From Eriocheir sinensis (Eukaryota > Arthropoda > Malacostraca > Decapoda > Varunidae): DNA of 64,000 nucleotides. Within the stretch, counting starts at the first letter, position 1. Every line of letters begins with the position of its first letter. Below are positions 14,408 through 26,807 of the stretch, piece by piece. The translations under genes were made by a program, and so were the position numbers. The stretch is from assembly GCF_024679095.1 (NCBI RefSeq), contig NC_066517.1, positions 3,037,105-3,101,104 of the forward strand, written 5' to 3'. The notes below the pieces were generated by a model. It made no database searches. It was not told the DNA's origin and was given only the letters and a program-made list of their open reading frames with translations.

Positions 14408-15745
14408 CCTTTCCAGAAGATTGTTAGAGACATACTCGTCAATTTTCTAGAAAATGATATAATTTATGGCACCCAGCACTGTCTCCGAAATCAGCGTTCT
14501 TGCTTAACGAATCTATTGGACTTCTTCCAAGGTATGTACGAAAAACTGGGATAATCACATCCCACGCAATGTCCTCTACCTGGACTTCCAGAAAGCCTTT
14601 GACAAGGTGCCACATGCACGAACAACTTAAAAACTACAGTCAGCGGGTATAGGAAGCAACCTGACTGCATGGATATGAGATTGGCTCACCAACAGATAAA
14701 AGCGAGTATTACTTAACGGGCAGGCCTCTGAGTGGCCTCCAGTCACTGGGGTACCCCAGGGGTCAGTGCTGGGACCCATTCTCTTTATTTTATACATTAA
14801 TGGCTTGGAAACGGGACTGAAATCTTCTTTATCAAAGTTTGCTGACGACACCAAAGTGGGCGGAAGGGCCTCACGACGGCCGACTGCAAAGTCATCCAAA
14901 AGGACCTTAATCAGATCATCCAGAGATCATTCAACGTTGATGAATGCAAAGTCATGCACTTTGGTTCCACAAATAGTAACCGTACATACAACATGCGTGA
15001 GGGACCTCTGTAGGTCGTACAGGAGGAATCGGATCTTGGAGTCACCATCAGCAGTGACATGAAGCACGCAAAGCACTTTAAAGCCAACACTATTCTCGGG
15101 TTTATAGCGAGGAAGTGTAAGACGCCGGAAGTAATGTTATCCTTATAATAACTCAATGGTAAGACCTCACCTTGAGTATGCAATGCAGTTCTGGTCCCCT
15201 AATTACAGAAAAGACATTGAATTTTTTTTAGAAAACTCAGAGACGCGCTAGGAAGATGATTTCACCCTTGAAGGCCATGCCGTTTGAAGAACGACTCAGG
15301 CGACTCAACTTTTGTTCGCTGGAAAAGAAACGCTTACGAGGGGATATGATTAAGGTTTGCAAGTATAAACCTAAAGAATTTCGGTAATATCAACCTCTTC
15401 AGGTTTTTTGAGCTACAAACCAGCTCAAGAACTAGAAACAATAGTCTACCCATTCAAGGGAAGCGATGCAGTACAGACATTGGTAGGAATTTCTTCTCCA
15501 GCCGAGTCATACGCCATTGGAACAACCTCCCTGCTGAAGTAGTAAGTGCAAAAGCCATCAACTATTTCAAGAATCGCATCGACCGCTGCTTCGTGACAAT
15601 AGAAGTAAACATACGCATCGAAGTGTTTTGATCTGCTCTGCAGGCACGAAGTGACTGTCAGGCGGACCATGGCACTACAGCAGGCAATCTTGTAATGAGC
15701 CAAAAGGCTTATGTTGCCTATCTTTCCATATTTTCAAGTTTCCTT
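14408..15745 (+). mobile_element. CR1-like non-LTR retrotransposon copy B, heavily decayed
   Basis: Recognisable pieces in order: GTQHCLRNQRSCLTNLLDF (about 14468), LYLDFQKAFDKVPHA (about 14576), VTGVPQGSVLGPILFILYING (about 14742), LSKFADDTKVG (about 14830), a VxISSDMK segment (about 15045), and a GDMIKVCK-like segment (about 15342). Many stops and indels are present. The 3' end has a conserved AATGAGCCAAAAGGCTTATG segment followed by TTGCC and a TTTCCAT stretch, also seen in copies at 44643 and 58450. Confidence 0.8.
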
Positions 15746-16500
15746 TTTTCCTCCCCCTCCCCTCCCTTTTTTCCTCCGTCCCCTCTCCTCCTACGCCTGT
15801 TGCGGCAGGGGAGGCGAGGCAGGGATGGGAGGGAGGGAGGCTGACAGGCTGGTGGGGCGAGGCGGGGCTCCCTGCTGCGCCGCCCGTGTCCCCTTCAGAG
15901 CACTCGGCAGGGGCACGCTTGCTCCCCCGCCCTTACCTTCCTCACCTGTCCAACTTTACCCGACTCCCCTACCCACCTGCCTCCCCTGAGCCGTCCTCCC
16001 TTACCCACCTGCCTTCCTTTACCTACCTACCTCCCGTCAGCAAGAGGAAGCAGGGAGGGAGAGGGAGTAAAAGGGAGAGAAAGAGGAGAAAAAACAAAGA
16101 GGAGGAAAGATTTAGACTGATGGAAGGGATTTCAGGACGCGAGAGGAAGGAGAAGGGAGATAAGAAAGAGAAAATGGAAAAGAAGAAAAGGAAGAGAAGA
16201 GGAGGATAAGAAGAAGGAAAAGAAGAGGATAAGAAGAAGAAAAAGAGGAGGGGGAGGAAGGAGGAGGAGGAGGAAAAGAAAAATAAGAAAAGAGGAAAGA
16301 AGAAAAAGGGGAGGAAGGAGAAGAAGGAGAAGGAAAAGAAGAAGAGGAGAAAGAGGAGGAGGAGGAGGAGAAGGAGGATAAGAAAAAAGAAAAGAAAAAA
16401 AAGGAAAGAAGAAAAAGAGGAGGAAGAAGGAGGATAAGAAGAAGGGAAAGAAGAAGAAGAGACAGAGGAGGAGGAGGAGGAGGAGGCTGTCACTCTAAGG
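15746..16500. repeat. C/T-rich segment, then G-rich and GGA/GAA purine tract
   Basis: 15746-16035 is CCTCC-rich with a GGCGAGGC-rich interval. 16040-16490 is nearly pure A/G with GAGGAGGAG motifs. No coding support on either strand. Confidence 0.85.
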
Positions 16501-16544
16501 GGCTGGCGAGACAGGTAAGAGAGACACTTGGGCTGTGCAGGTGA

Positions 16545-17240
<696 letters not shown>

Positions 17241-17299
17241 CATTGCTAGTATTATTGTCTTTATTTTTAGCGTGATTATTATGTCTATTTACTCTCATC

Positions 17300-17309
17300 T
17301 ACACAGCTT

Positions 17310-17369
<60 letters not shown>

Positions 17370-17756
17370 ACCCTCCTCCCCCTTACCCACAACAAACAAA
17401 CAAACAAACACACACACACACACACATACACAGACACCCCCCTCTCCCCTCACACACACAAACACACACACACACACACAAAGACACCCTTCCCCCCCTT
17501 CCCCACAAACAAACACACACAGCCTCCTTCCCCTTCCCCCCTCCTCCCCCCACACCTACCTGGCACTACCTAATTACACACCTGGCACACCTGAGCGACC
17601 CCCGAGAGCGCCGCGTCATATACCTGTGGGAGGGGAGAGGGAGGGAGGGGGAGGGAGAGGGGCCACCTGTACCCTCTCCATCCCCCTCCCCTCCCCTTGG
17701 CGAGACACACCTGCCCTTGACGCCTGAACTTTGTGGTGACCTTGGAAGAGCACACA

Positions 17757-17823
<67 letters not shown>

Positions 17824-18120
17824 CCACCACCAGCGCCGCCACCCTATCTCTCCCCTTTCCCCTCCTTTCCTTTTTCTCCCCTCTCCCCTTCCTTCTCTTT
17901 TTCTCTTTCCTCTCTTCCCCGCTATCATCTCCTGTTCCTCCTCCCCTCCCTCCCTTCTCCTCTCTCCCCTTCCTTCTCTCCTCTCCTCCACTCCCCTCTT
18001 CTCCCTTCTCCCCTCCCGCTTCCGCTTCCCCCTCCTCTACTCCCTTCTCTTCTCCCCTCCCCTCTCCAGTGTAAATAGGAAAGGTAAAAAAGGGAGGAGT
18101 GTGTGGGTATGTGAAGGAAA
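17300..18120. repeat. (CA)n tracts with pyrimidine-rich filler
   Basis: CA run 17312-17365, a compound array of AAAC and ACAC with ACACCC blocks 17390-17520, a short GC-rich unique stretch 17560-17750, CA run 17757-17820, then CCCTTCTCC-rich sequence to about 18070. No gene recognised. Confidence 0.88.
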
Positions 18121-18129
18121 GGAATTGCT

Positions 18130-18604
18130 TGAGGAAAAGGTAAGGTAAGGTGAGGTGAGGTAAGTTAAGGTAAGGCAAGGTAAGGTAGAGTAAGGAAAGC
18201 AAGACAAGGAAAGTGAAGGTAAGGTAAGGCAAGGAAAGGTAAGGAAAGGTAAGATAAGAAAAGGCAGGGTAAGAGAAGGTAAGATTAGGTAAGGTAAGGA
18301 AAGGCAAAGTAAAGGAAGGTAAGGTAATGTAATGAACGGTAAAGAAAGGTAAGGTGAGGTAAGGTTAGGTAAGGTAAGTAAAGGAAGGTAAGGTAAGGTA
18401 AGATTAGGTAAGGTAAGAATAAAGGTGAGGAAAGATAAGGTAAGGAAACCAAAGGTAAGATAAATAAGGTAAGGTAAGGAATGTAATGTAAGGTAAGGAA
18501 GGTAAGGTAAGGTAAGAAAGGTAAGGTAATGTAATGTAAGATGAAAAAAGGTGAGATAAGGTAAGGTAAGGTAAGGTTAGGAAAGGTAAGGTAAGGAAAG
18601 GTAA
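18130..18604. repeat. Degenerate (AAGGT)n pentanucleotide array
   Basis: About 475 bp of AAGGT units with variants AAGGC, AGGTG, TTAGG and AATGT. The dominant unit is GGTAA, which is not a rotation of the arthropod telomere unit TTAGG. Confidence 0.92.
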
Positions 18605-18606
18605 GT

Positions 18607-18880
18607 CTTTTTTTATTTTAAGATGCTGCCTGTACCCCCGGTAGGCTTTCTTGAGGGGCCTTATGGACGGCCCCAGCCCGTTAGTGGCGCAGGCAAATTT
18701 TCTTTATAGTGGCTGCCGTGACGCATGGCTCTTGCCTGGCCCATGCTGCCCCCGGTGCTCCTCGTGACCAAAGCCACTTAAGTTAGGGTTGATTGAAGAT
18801 CTGGGCAGCTTGTGGGTAATCTTTCGACACTCGGGGAAAATGTGAAAAATCAGCGTGTTTCGGTGGGACTCGGGGAGTGT
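18607..18880 (-). mobile_element. tRNA-derived SINE, family 1, diverged copy
   Basis: This matches the SINE at 2613-2992 in reverse orientation: the T-rich end (about 18608), the TACCCCCGGTAGGC segment, the GGACGGCCCCAGCCCGTTAG segment, a TTTATAGTGGC block and a CATGCTGCCCCC block in the same order. The tRNA-like head is eroded. It has one, not two, copies of the GGCC-rich internal segment. Confidence 0.78.
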
Positions 18881-18937
18881 GTTGAAGGGAAAGGGAAGAA
18901 TGAATAATACAATATAGAAAATAATAAAAGTATAGTG

Positions 18938-19042
18938 TAGCAGTAAGTAGCGGGCTTATTTTCATTATTTCTTTCTTTATTATTTCTTATTTTTTTCTTT
19001 CTTTTACGCCCTTGAACTGTCTCCTCTGCTGTAAAAAAAAAA
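18938..19042 (+). mobile_element. Jockey-like element, 3' tail only
   Basis: It carries the family tail GTAGCGGGCTT ... CGCCCTTGAACTGTCTCC ... GCTGT followed by poly(A) (19033-19042) and then AATAATGATAATAAT. It is extremely 5'-truncated. Confidence 0.82.
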
Positions 19043-19302
19043 TAATGATAATAATTTTTCTGTATTTCTTCCTTCCTTCTTTTTCTGCCTTGTCTTCCAT
19101 TTCCTTACTCAAACAGCTTATTATCTCTTCTTCCTATCTCTCACTTCCGTTCTCTCTCCTCTTCCCTCCCTCCTCCCATCCTTCATCATTCCTATTCTTT
19201 TTTTCCCCTTCTCTTTACACACACAATCTCTTTTGTTACCCTTGTCTTTCATTTCCTTCTCCAAACATCCGATTCTCTTACTCCCTCCTTTACCCCACTT
19301 CC

Positions 19303-19385
<83 letters not shown>

Positions 19386-21180
19386 CCTATATTACATTTT
19401 CCCTTCGTCAGAATTTTTTTGTTTGTTTTTGTTTTTCTCACCCAAACACATTCTTTTTTTCTCTCCCTCTCCTTTCCCTTTCTTCTCTCTTCATCCTTTC
19501 TTCTTCTTCCCTTCCCTTCCCTTCCTCCCTTCTTTCTTTACCTTCTTCATCCTTCCCTTCTTACTTCCCGCCCATCCTTCATCATACCTATTCTGTTCCT
19601 TTTGTTTCTCTTCTTCTTTCACTTCCTTCCCCAAACATCCAGCTATCTTCTTCCTTTCTTTCCCTCAACTTTCGTTCTCTCTCTTCATCCCTCCCCTTCA
19701 TCATATCTATTCTCTTTCTTCTGTTTTCTTCCAAATACGAAACCTCTCATTTGTTGCACTTATCTTTCATTCCCTTTTTTAAACATCTTGTCTCTTCTTC
19801 TTCTTCTTCTTCTTCTTCTTCTTCCTTTCCTTTCCTCTCCTCCTTTTCCTTCCCTTCCCTTCCTACCTTCCTTTCCTTTCCCTTTCCTTCCTTCCTTCTT
19901 TCTTTACCTTCTTCTTCCTATCTTCCTCCCTTCCTTTTCCTTCTCTTCCCTTCCTACCTTCCTTTCCTTTCCCTTTCCTTCCTTCCTTCTTTCTTTACCT
20001 TCTTCTTCCTATCTTCCTCCCTTCCTTTTCCTTCCCTTCCCTTTCTACCTTCCTTTACTTTCCCTTTCCTTCCTCCCTTCTTTCATTACCTTCTTCTTCC
20101 TATCTTCCTCCCTTCCTTTACCTTCTCTTCCCTTCCTCCTTTCCTTTCCCTTTCATTTCTCTCTTCTTTCATTACCTTCTTCCTATCTTCCTCCCTTGTT
20201 TTACCTTCTCTTCCCTTCCTTTCCCTTCTCTTTCCTTTCTCCCTTCTTTCATTACCTTCTTCTTCCTATCTTCCTCCCTTCCTTTACCTTCTCTTCCCTT
20301 CCTCCTTTCCTTTCCCTTTCATTTCTCTCTTCTTTCATTACCTTCTTCCTATCTTCCTCCTTTCCTTCATCTTCTCTTCCCTTCCTCCCTTTCTTTCCCT
20401 TTCCTTCCTTCCAATGTCTCCCTTTCCTTTCCCTTCCCATTCTCCCTTCATTCTTTATCTTCTTTTCCTTCTTAATCCACTTCTTCCTTCCTTCTTCTTA
20501 CTCCACTTCCCTTCCATACTCTACTCTTCCATCACGTCCACCTTCCTGTTCTTACCTACACACGTCTCATACTTACCTTTCCCTTACCCACGCCCCCTCC
20601 CTTCCCTCTCAGATTACCTTCCTTACCCTAGCTTCTCTCACGCACAAAGCTCACTTCCCTTCCTCTTCTTACCCATTCATGATTCCTCCCTTCTTTTACC
20701 TTCCCTTCCCTTCTCCTCCCTTAGCTCGTTACTGCTCCCCTTCCTTACCCTTCCCTTCAGCACACAACTCCCTTTCCTTACTTACCCATCAATTTTCTTC
20801 CCTTCCCTTCTCCATTACTTCGTTACCGTTTCCCTTCCTCAGTCTACCCTTGACGAACACAGCTCCCTTTCCTTACCTTTCCCGCCCCTCTTCTTAACCA
20901 TCCAAAATTCATCCCTTCCTTTACCTTTCCTTCCCCTCTTCCTTTCCTTTACCTCTCATTCCATTGCTCCTTTCCTTTATTTTCCCTTTCCTTCTTCCAT
21001 TCATTTACTTTCCCTTCCCTTCCTTTACCTTACCTTTTCTTCCTCCCTTTCCTTACCTTCTCTTACCCAAATCACCCCCTTCTTCTCTCCCCAATCCAAC
21101 CCCTCCTTACCCATCCTCCCTCACGCCTTGCCCAAACCTAAGCCGTCCCCTCCCCCCAACCCTCCTCGACCCCCCCCCCC
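19043..21180. repeat. Pyrimidine-rich domain with (CT)37 and a minisatellite of about 81-92 bp
   Basis: CT run 19307-19381 within TTCC-rich sequence. From 19795 to about 20430 a unit containing TTACCTTCTTCTTCCTATC repeats at roughly 19902, 19994, 20084, 20171, 20252 and 20337. The rest, to 21180, is CCTTCCCTT-type sequence. Frames of several hundred codons here (Ser/Phe/Leu/Pro only) are composition artefacts. Confidence 0.9.
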
Positions 21181-21229
21181 TCCCCGCCTCGAATCTAAAT
21201 GTTTGAGCGAAGATTGGGTCTGATTCCAC

Positions 21230-21775
21230 AAATGAGGATCGGATCGTATTGTCTGAGCGGCGTGTGGTATTTGAGGAGGAGGAGGAGGTGGTGGTGGAGG
21301 AGGAGGTGGGCATAGGTACAGCCCACCAGGGAGCCCGTGTGCCGCTCTGAGAGGAGGAAGAAGAAGAGGAGGAGGAGGAGAAGGAGGAGGATGCAAGACT
21401 AATCTGTAGAAGCAAAGTGTTAAATTTCCACCATTTTGAGAGCGAGAGAGAAAGACGTGGTGGGTGGCGTGGAGGTGGAGGAGGAGGAGGGGAAAGAGGA
21501 GGAGAGGAGGAGGAAGAGGAGGAGATAGTAAAGAAGAAAAATAAAAGGAAGATACGTGGGTCACTTGCCTCCTTCCCCGCCCTCCATCTCCTCCTCCTCC
21601 TCCTTCTTCGTCTCCTCCTCCTCCTCTTCGTACTCCTGCTCCTCTTTCTCCTCCGCTATTATCTTTCACCTTTTTTTTTTTAACCCAAAGTATCAAATCC
21701 GAACACAAAGTGAATATCATAGCAAAGGAATTTTACTGATATCGGTTCGGACTATTATTTTTATTATTATTACGG

Positions 21776-21827
<52 letters not shown>

Positions 21828-21858
21828 GTTGTTGTTGTAGTTCCTGTTGTTGAGTTAG

Positions 21859-21910
<52 letters not shown>
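21230..21910. repeat. GGA/GGT tract, CTC tract, (ATT)n and (AGT)n
   Basis: GGAGGA/GGTGGT 21270-21400, GGA-rich 21470-21530, CTCCTC-rich 21580-21655, ATT repeats 21770-21830 passing into GTT, then AGT/TAG repeats 21861-21909. Short unique islands lie between (21180-21260, 21690-21765). Nothing is recognised in 21911-22060. Confidence 0.88.
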
Positions 21911-22059
21911 TGTTTGTGTTGTTCTCTATTACGTCAATTATCATTTATTCACTCGTACATTTAATTATTTGTTTCCTAATAAGCCCCATTAATTAAGTGC
22001 GCTTTAAAACTTAATAAACGAATCAATTCTCGTACAAATAGACGAAGAGAAATAGCTAC

Positions 22060-22206
22060 ACCACCATCACCGCCACCATCACCATCACCACCACCATCAC
22101 CATCACCACCACCACTTCATCATGCGCGGTGGATGTCCGGTCAGCGACGCGTGTCTCATACTGGAGCGCCGCCCCCTGCATTGCCCTGTGCGGGGGGGGG
22201 GGGGGG
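22060..22206. repeat. (CAC/CAT)n and a G15 run
   Basis: CACCAT-type repeats 22062-22115, about 75 bp of unique sequence, and a run of 15 G at 22192-22206. Confidence 0.9.
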
Positions 22207-22227
22207 ATGAGGATGAGGATGAAGAGG

Positions 22228-22700
22228 ATAAGGGTAGATGCATCGGTGGAGGAAGAAGACAGGAGAAAAAAAGACCTGAAACAGGGTGGAAGAAGGGACA
22301 AAGAAGGAAGAAGAGAAGCAATAAAGGATAAAGAGAGGGAGGAGGAGGAGGAGAAAGGATAATGGCAGATACATCGAAGGAGGAGACAGAAGAGAAAGAA
22401 GGAATTAAAATAGGATGGAAGAAGGGAGAGAGAAGGAAGGAGAGAAGAGAAGCAATAAAGAATAAAGAGAGGGAGGAGGAGAAGGAGGAGAAAGGATAAT
22501 GGCAGATACACCGAAGGAAGAAGAAGACAGGAGAAAGAAGGAACTGAAACAGGATGGAAGAAGGAACAGAGAAGGAATAAGAAAGGAGAAGCAATAAAGG
22601 ATAAAGAGGGGGAGGAGGAGGAGAAGGAGGAGAAAGGATAATGCCAGATACACCGAAGGAGGAGACAGAAGAGAAAGAAGGAATTAAGATAAGATGTTAG
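22228..22700. repeat. Purine-rich minisatellite, unit about 131-142 bp
   Basis: Units start with an ATAATGGCAGATACAT-like segment at 22228 (diverged), 22359, 22496 and 22638. The rest of each unit is GAAGGA-rich with a conserved AGAAGCAATAAAG segment. Confidence 0.88.
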
Positions 22701-22777
22701 AAGGGACAGAGAAGGAGAGAGAAAACATGAAGGATAAAGATGAAATACAGAAATACAGAGGCGGAAGAAAAGAAGGA

Positions 22778-22779
<2 letters not shown>

Positions 22780-22861
<82 letters not shown>

Positions 22862-23048
22862 GAAAAGAAAGGAAGGAAAGCACAGGAAGAAGGAAAACAT
22901 CAGGAGGAGGAGGAGGAGGAGGAGGAGGAGGAGGAAGAAGAAGAAGAGGAGGGCGAGGAGGTGTGGACAGGTGAATTATACACACCTGTACGGCCGCCCA
23001 AACTTGGCCCAGGTGAAAGATGTATGCCCGACCCTACACCTGCCCCCC

Positions 23049-23120
<72 letters not shown>

Positions 23121-23180
23121 CATCAAGCATTTCCCTCCTCTCGTATTTTTTGCAGCAATAATATTAATCAGTCAATCAAT

Positions 23181-23255
<75 letters not shown>

Positions 23256-23273
23256 AGTCAGACAAAGTCTTTC

Positions 23274-23311
<38 letters not shown>
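22780..23311. repeat. (GA)n, (GGA)n, (CT)n, (CT)n and (GA)n cluster
   Basis: GA 22780-22856, GGA 22901-22935, CT 23051-23118, TCAA 23165-23182, CT 23183-23251, GA 23276-23311. The CT tract at 23183 and the GA tract at 23276 form a potential inverted repeat separated by about 25 bp. Confidence 0.95.
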
Positions 23312-23313
<2 letters not shown>

Positions 23314-23359
23314 TGTTGCACCTGAGCAGAGATGGCCAGGTATGCAGGTGTGTCAGGCT

Positions 23360-23720
23360 GCACCACCACCACCACCACCAGCGTCACCACCACTATGAGC
23401 ACCACCACCACCACCACTACCACTATCACCACCACCACCACCACCACCATGACCACCACCACCAGCGTCACCACCATTATCACCACCATCACCACCACCA
23501 CCACCACCGTCACCACCACCACCACCACCACCATGACCACCACCACCAGCGTCACCACCATTATCACCACCATCACCACCACCACCACCACCATCACTCA
23601 TACATATCCTCAGGTCGCTAAAAGTCCTTATTTCCCCAACCTCCCTACCCCTTCAACACTACCATCACCACCATCACCACCACCACCACCATCACCATCA
23701 CCACCACCATCACCACCACC
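23360..23720. repeat. (CAC)n minisatellite
   Basis: CAC/CAT trinucleotides with a superimposed unit of about 84 bp, marked by ATGACCACC at 23449 and 23533. A second CAC/CAT block lies at 23660-23720. Confidence 0.92.
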
Positions 23721-23754
23721 ACGCCGGCAGAGATGCAAGGGAAAAATGTTTAAT

Positions 23755-24131
23755 GTATGGGGAGGATATTGGAGGAGGAGGAGGAGGAGGAGGATATTGG
23801 AGGAGGAGAGGATATGGTTGGGAAAGGAGAAGAGGAGGACAGATAGGAAAGCTGAGGAGGAGGAGGAGGAGGAAAAAGAGGAGGTGGAGGAAGAAGGCAA
23901 GGAAGATGAGGAGGGAGAATCATAGGAAAGTGGAGGAGATGGAGAAGTAAAGAGGAGGAGGAGGAGAAGGAGGAGGAGAAAAGCTAGGTAAGAGGGTAAG
24001 AAGAGGAAGGGGGTTAAGAGAGAGAGAGAGAGCCGGTTCGGAGAAAGAAGAATCCTGATGCACATGATCATAGCCCATAATGCCTCCAAGACAAGGATGA
24101 TTATCACATGAAAGTCGCCGTGGTACTGGTT

Positions 24132-24165
<34 letters not shown>

Positions 24166-24220
24166 GGAGAAAACATAGGGGAGAGAGATTTGAGACTACT
24201 TATCTTCCCTCTCTCGCTTC

Positions 24221-24279
<59 letters not shown>

Positions 24280-24333
24280 CGCCCACACCCTCGGTCTGCC
24301 TAAACGGACGTGACAGCCCTGTTAACCCTCCCC

Positions 24334-24415
<82 letters not shown>

Positions 24416-24467
24416 AAAGACACACGATGAAAAATGATATCAATTGTGTGTGTGTGTGTGTGTGTGT
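23755..24467. repeat. (GGA)n blocks, then (CT)n, (GT)n, (GA)n and (GT)n
   Basis: GGA-rich 23760-23990, a unique stretch 24030-24125, GGA 24140-24165, CT 24228-24278, GT 24336-24364, GA 24370-24410, GT 24446-24467. Confidence 0.92.
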
Positions 24468-24477
24468 TTAAAGACCG

Positions 24478-25040
24478 CATTCCTTAAATAGCCCAGGTGT
24501 AAAGGAGAGGAAGAGGGGAGGGAAGGGGGAAGGGGAGGAAAGGGAGGGGAAGAAAGAAGTCAGAACAAGCAGGTCCTGGATAAGCAATACAATGGAGGAT
24601 GAGGAAGCGGGGAAGGGGGAGGGAAGAGGAAGAAGAGGAGGAAAGGAGGAAGGGGAGTGGGGAAGGAAGGGAAGGGGGGGGAGAGGGGAGGAGGAGGAAG
24701 GGAAAATAAGCAGGCCACAGATAAGCAATGCATGGAAGGGGGGGAGGAAGAGGGGGAAGGGGAAGAGGAAGGGGAAGAAAGGGGAAAGGAAGAGGGGAGG
24801 AAGAAGAGGAGGGGGAAGGGGTAGGGGAAGAAGGGGGAGGAAGGGGGAAGGGAGAACAACTAGACCCCTGATAAGCAATGCATGGGGGGGGGAGGAAGAG
24901 GAGGAAGGAGGAGGGGGAGGAAGAGGAGGAAGGAGGAGGGGGAGGAAGAGTAGAAAGGGGAGAGGGGGGGAATGGAGAACAAGCAAGGGAGGAGGAAGAG
25001 TGGATGGGGAAGGGGGTAGAGGAGGAGGTAAGGGATAGGG
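24478..25040. repeat. Purine-rich minisatellite, unit about 141-150 bp
   Basis: Units are marked by GATAAGCAATGCATGG or a close variant at 24579, 24720 and 24870. The filler is GGAAGGGG-rich, and G runs make it a candidate for quadruplex or triplex structure. Confidence 0.88.
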
Positions 25041-25205
25041 AGGGAGGGACGCATGTTACCTGCATCTCCCACTCCCCTGAACACCTAATTACAACCTGCC
25101 CGCCTGTTCCTGAGCCCAGACGATTCCTCAGCACCCCATCCCTCTCTGTAGCTTTCACACACACACACACACACACACTGCTACCCACTGCTTGCCTGGC
25201 TAATT

Positions 25206-25806
25206 AGCGGGCCATTAACACGGGCTAAAGGCTGACTGCTCGACTGAATGGCTGACTGCTCTACTGAATGGCTGGCTGGCTGACATGGTGGGTGGCTGAC
25301 TGCTAGACTGAATGGGTGACTGGGTGGATAGCTGGCTAGATGAGTAGCTATGTGGCTGACTGGCAAACTGAATGACTGGCTGACCAACTGACTGACTAGA
25401 TGATTGAGTAACTGATTGAATGATTGACTAATTGGTTGACAAACTAATTAACTGACCAAGTTACTGGCTGACTGAGTAACAGACTAACTGATTGAGTGTT
25501 TGACTGACTTACTAATAAACTGACTGTCTGACTAACTAACTAACTGTCTGACTGAATGAGTGAGTGACTGACTACCTAACTGACTGTCTAATTGAATAAC
25601 TGTCTAACTAACTGACTTACTGGTTGGCTGACTGACTAACTAACTGACGTATTGGCTGACTGAATATCTAACTAACTAACCGAGGCATTGACTGAATGAC
25701 TGACTGCCTGTCTAACTGAATAACTGTCTAACCAACTGACTTACTGGCTGACTGACCAACTAACTGACTGTCTGGCTGATTGAATAACCGACCGACCAAC
25801 TGACTC
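25206..25806. repeat. Degenerate (ACTG)n tetranucleotide array
   Basis: About 600 bp of GACT/CTGA units with variants such as CTAA, TGAA and TGGC, preceded by a short (CA)n at 25157-25180. Confidence 0.9.
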
Positions 25807-26137
25807 TGGTATCTAAGCACAGCAACAAGAATGGCGGAGGTGCTAGTAATTTCCCCTGCTGGACACCCTCTCGCCACGCCCCACCTGGCCTCCCCCCCCT
25901 CCCCCCCGCCTTCCCACGCCCTCCACGCCTCGCCACGCCCCGCAGCCCCCCTCCACGCCCCGCAGCAGGTATTTCCCGAGCGTCACCTTGGTATGCTGCC
26001 CCTGACGGCTGAGGACTGGAAATGCTGCGTGTGTGATCAGGCTGGGCGGGCTGACGAAGGGCCGGGGTATGGGGCTCGCCTCCTTCCGTTTGTCCCTTCC
26101 CTCCCCCCCTTCCTCCCTTCATTCCATACTTGTTCTT
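25807..26137. other. GC-rich unique segment
   Basis: Rich in CCACGCCCC and CCTCCCC. An open frame starting ATGGCGGAGG at 25831 continues into the downstream minisatellite, which makes it unreliable as a gene. No domain is recognised. Confidence 0.5.
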
Positions 26138-26466
26138 TCCTTAACCCCTTCGTTCCCTCTACTCTCTGCCTTCCCCTTCCCTTCCTCCCTTCATCCCATA
26201 CCTGTCCCTTCCTGTCTTTCCTTAACCCCTTCGTTCCCTCTACTCTCTGCCTTCCCCTTCCCTTCATCCCTTCATCCCATACCTGTCCCTTCCTGTCTTT
26301 CCTTAACCCCTTCGTTCCCTCTACTCTCTGCCTTCCCCTTCCCTTCATCCCTTCATCCCATACCTGTCCCTTCCTGTCTTTCCTTAACCCCTTCGTTCCC
26401 TCTACTCTCTGCCTTCCCCTTCCTTCCTCCTTTCATCCCATACCTATCCCTTCCTGTCTTTCCTTA
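26138..26466. repeat. 81-bp minisatellite, about four copies
   Basis: CCTTAACCCCTTCGTTCCC begins units at 26138, 26220, 26301 and 26382, and the array ends at 26462. The period is 27 codons, so frames stay open on both strands without implying a gene. Confidence 0.93.
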
Positions 26467-26807
26467 GCTCGGCAGGTGAAGGGTGCGAGGAGACTTGATA
26501 GAGGTTTATTAATGGTTGAAGGGCATCAGTAAGGGGGATAATAATAAGATTTTGATGGTAAGAGAGCCGGGTAGGGCACGTAGTAAGGGGTTTAGATTGG
26601 ATACATTATATCAACAACGACATAGGCAAGAATTAGTTTACCAGAGTGGTGAGTGAGTGGAACAGGCTTGACATTCAAGTTATGAATGCCAACACGATAG
26701 ACGCATTTAAAAAAGATTGGATAAATTCATGGATAATAAGGTTAGGTGGGGTTAGGTTCACAGGAGCTGCCTTGCATAAACACACCGGCCTCTTGCAGAC
26801 TCCTTAA
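26467..26807 (+). mobile_element. CR1-like element copy C, 3' fragment
   Basis: Encodes the ORF end of the same family as 45184-46171: KGARRLDRGLL..., REPGRARSKGFRLD..., then SEWNRLDIQVMNANTIDAFKKDWINSW. Stops and frame changes make it inactive. It ends at the left edge of the palindromic MITE at 26808. Confidence 0.8.

Noticed and set aside
18130..18604. Telomeric or interstitial TTAGG repeat
   Set aside because: The unit is AAGGT (rotations GGTAA, TAAGG), which is not a rotation of TTAGG or of its complement CCTAA.
25831..26532. 233-codon frame starting ATGGCGGAGG
   Set aside because: Only about 85 codons precede an 81-bp repeat that keeps the frame open. It then runs into a decayed CR1 fragment. 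No domain recognised.
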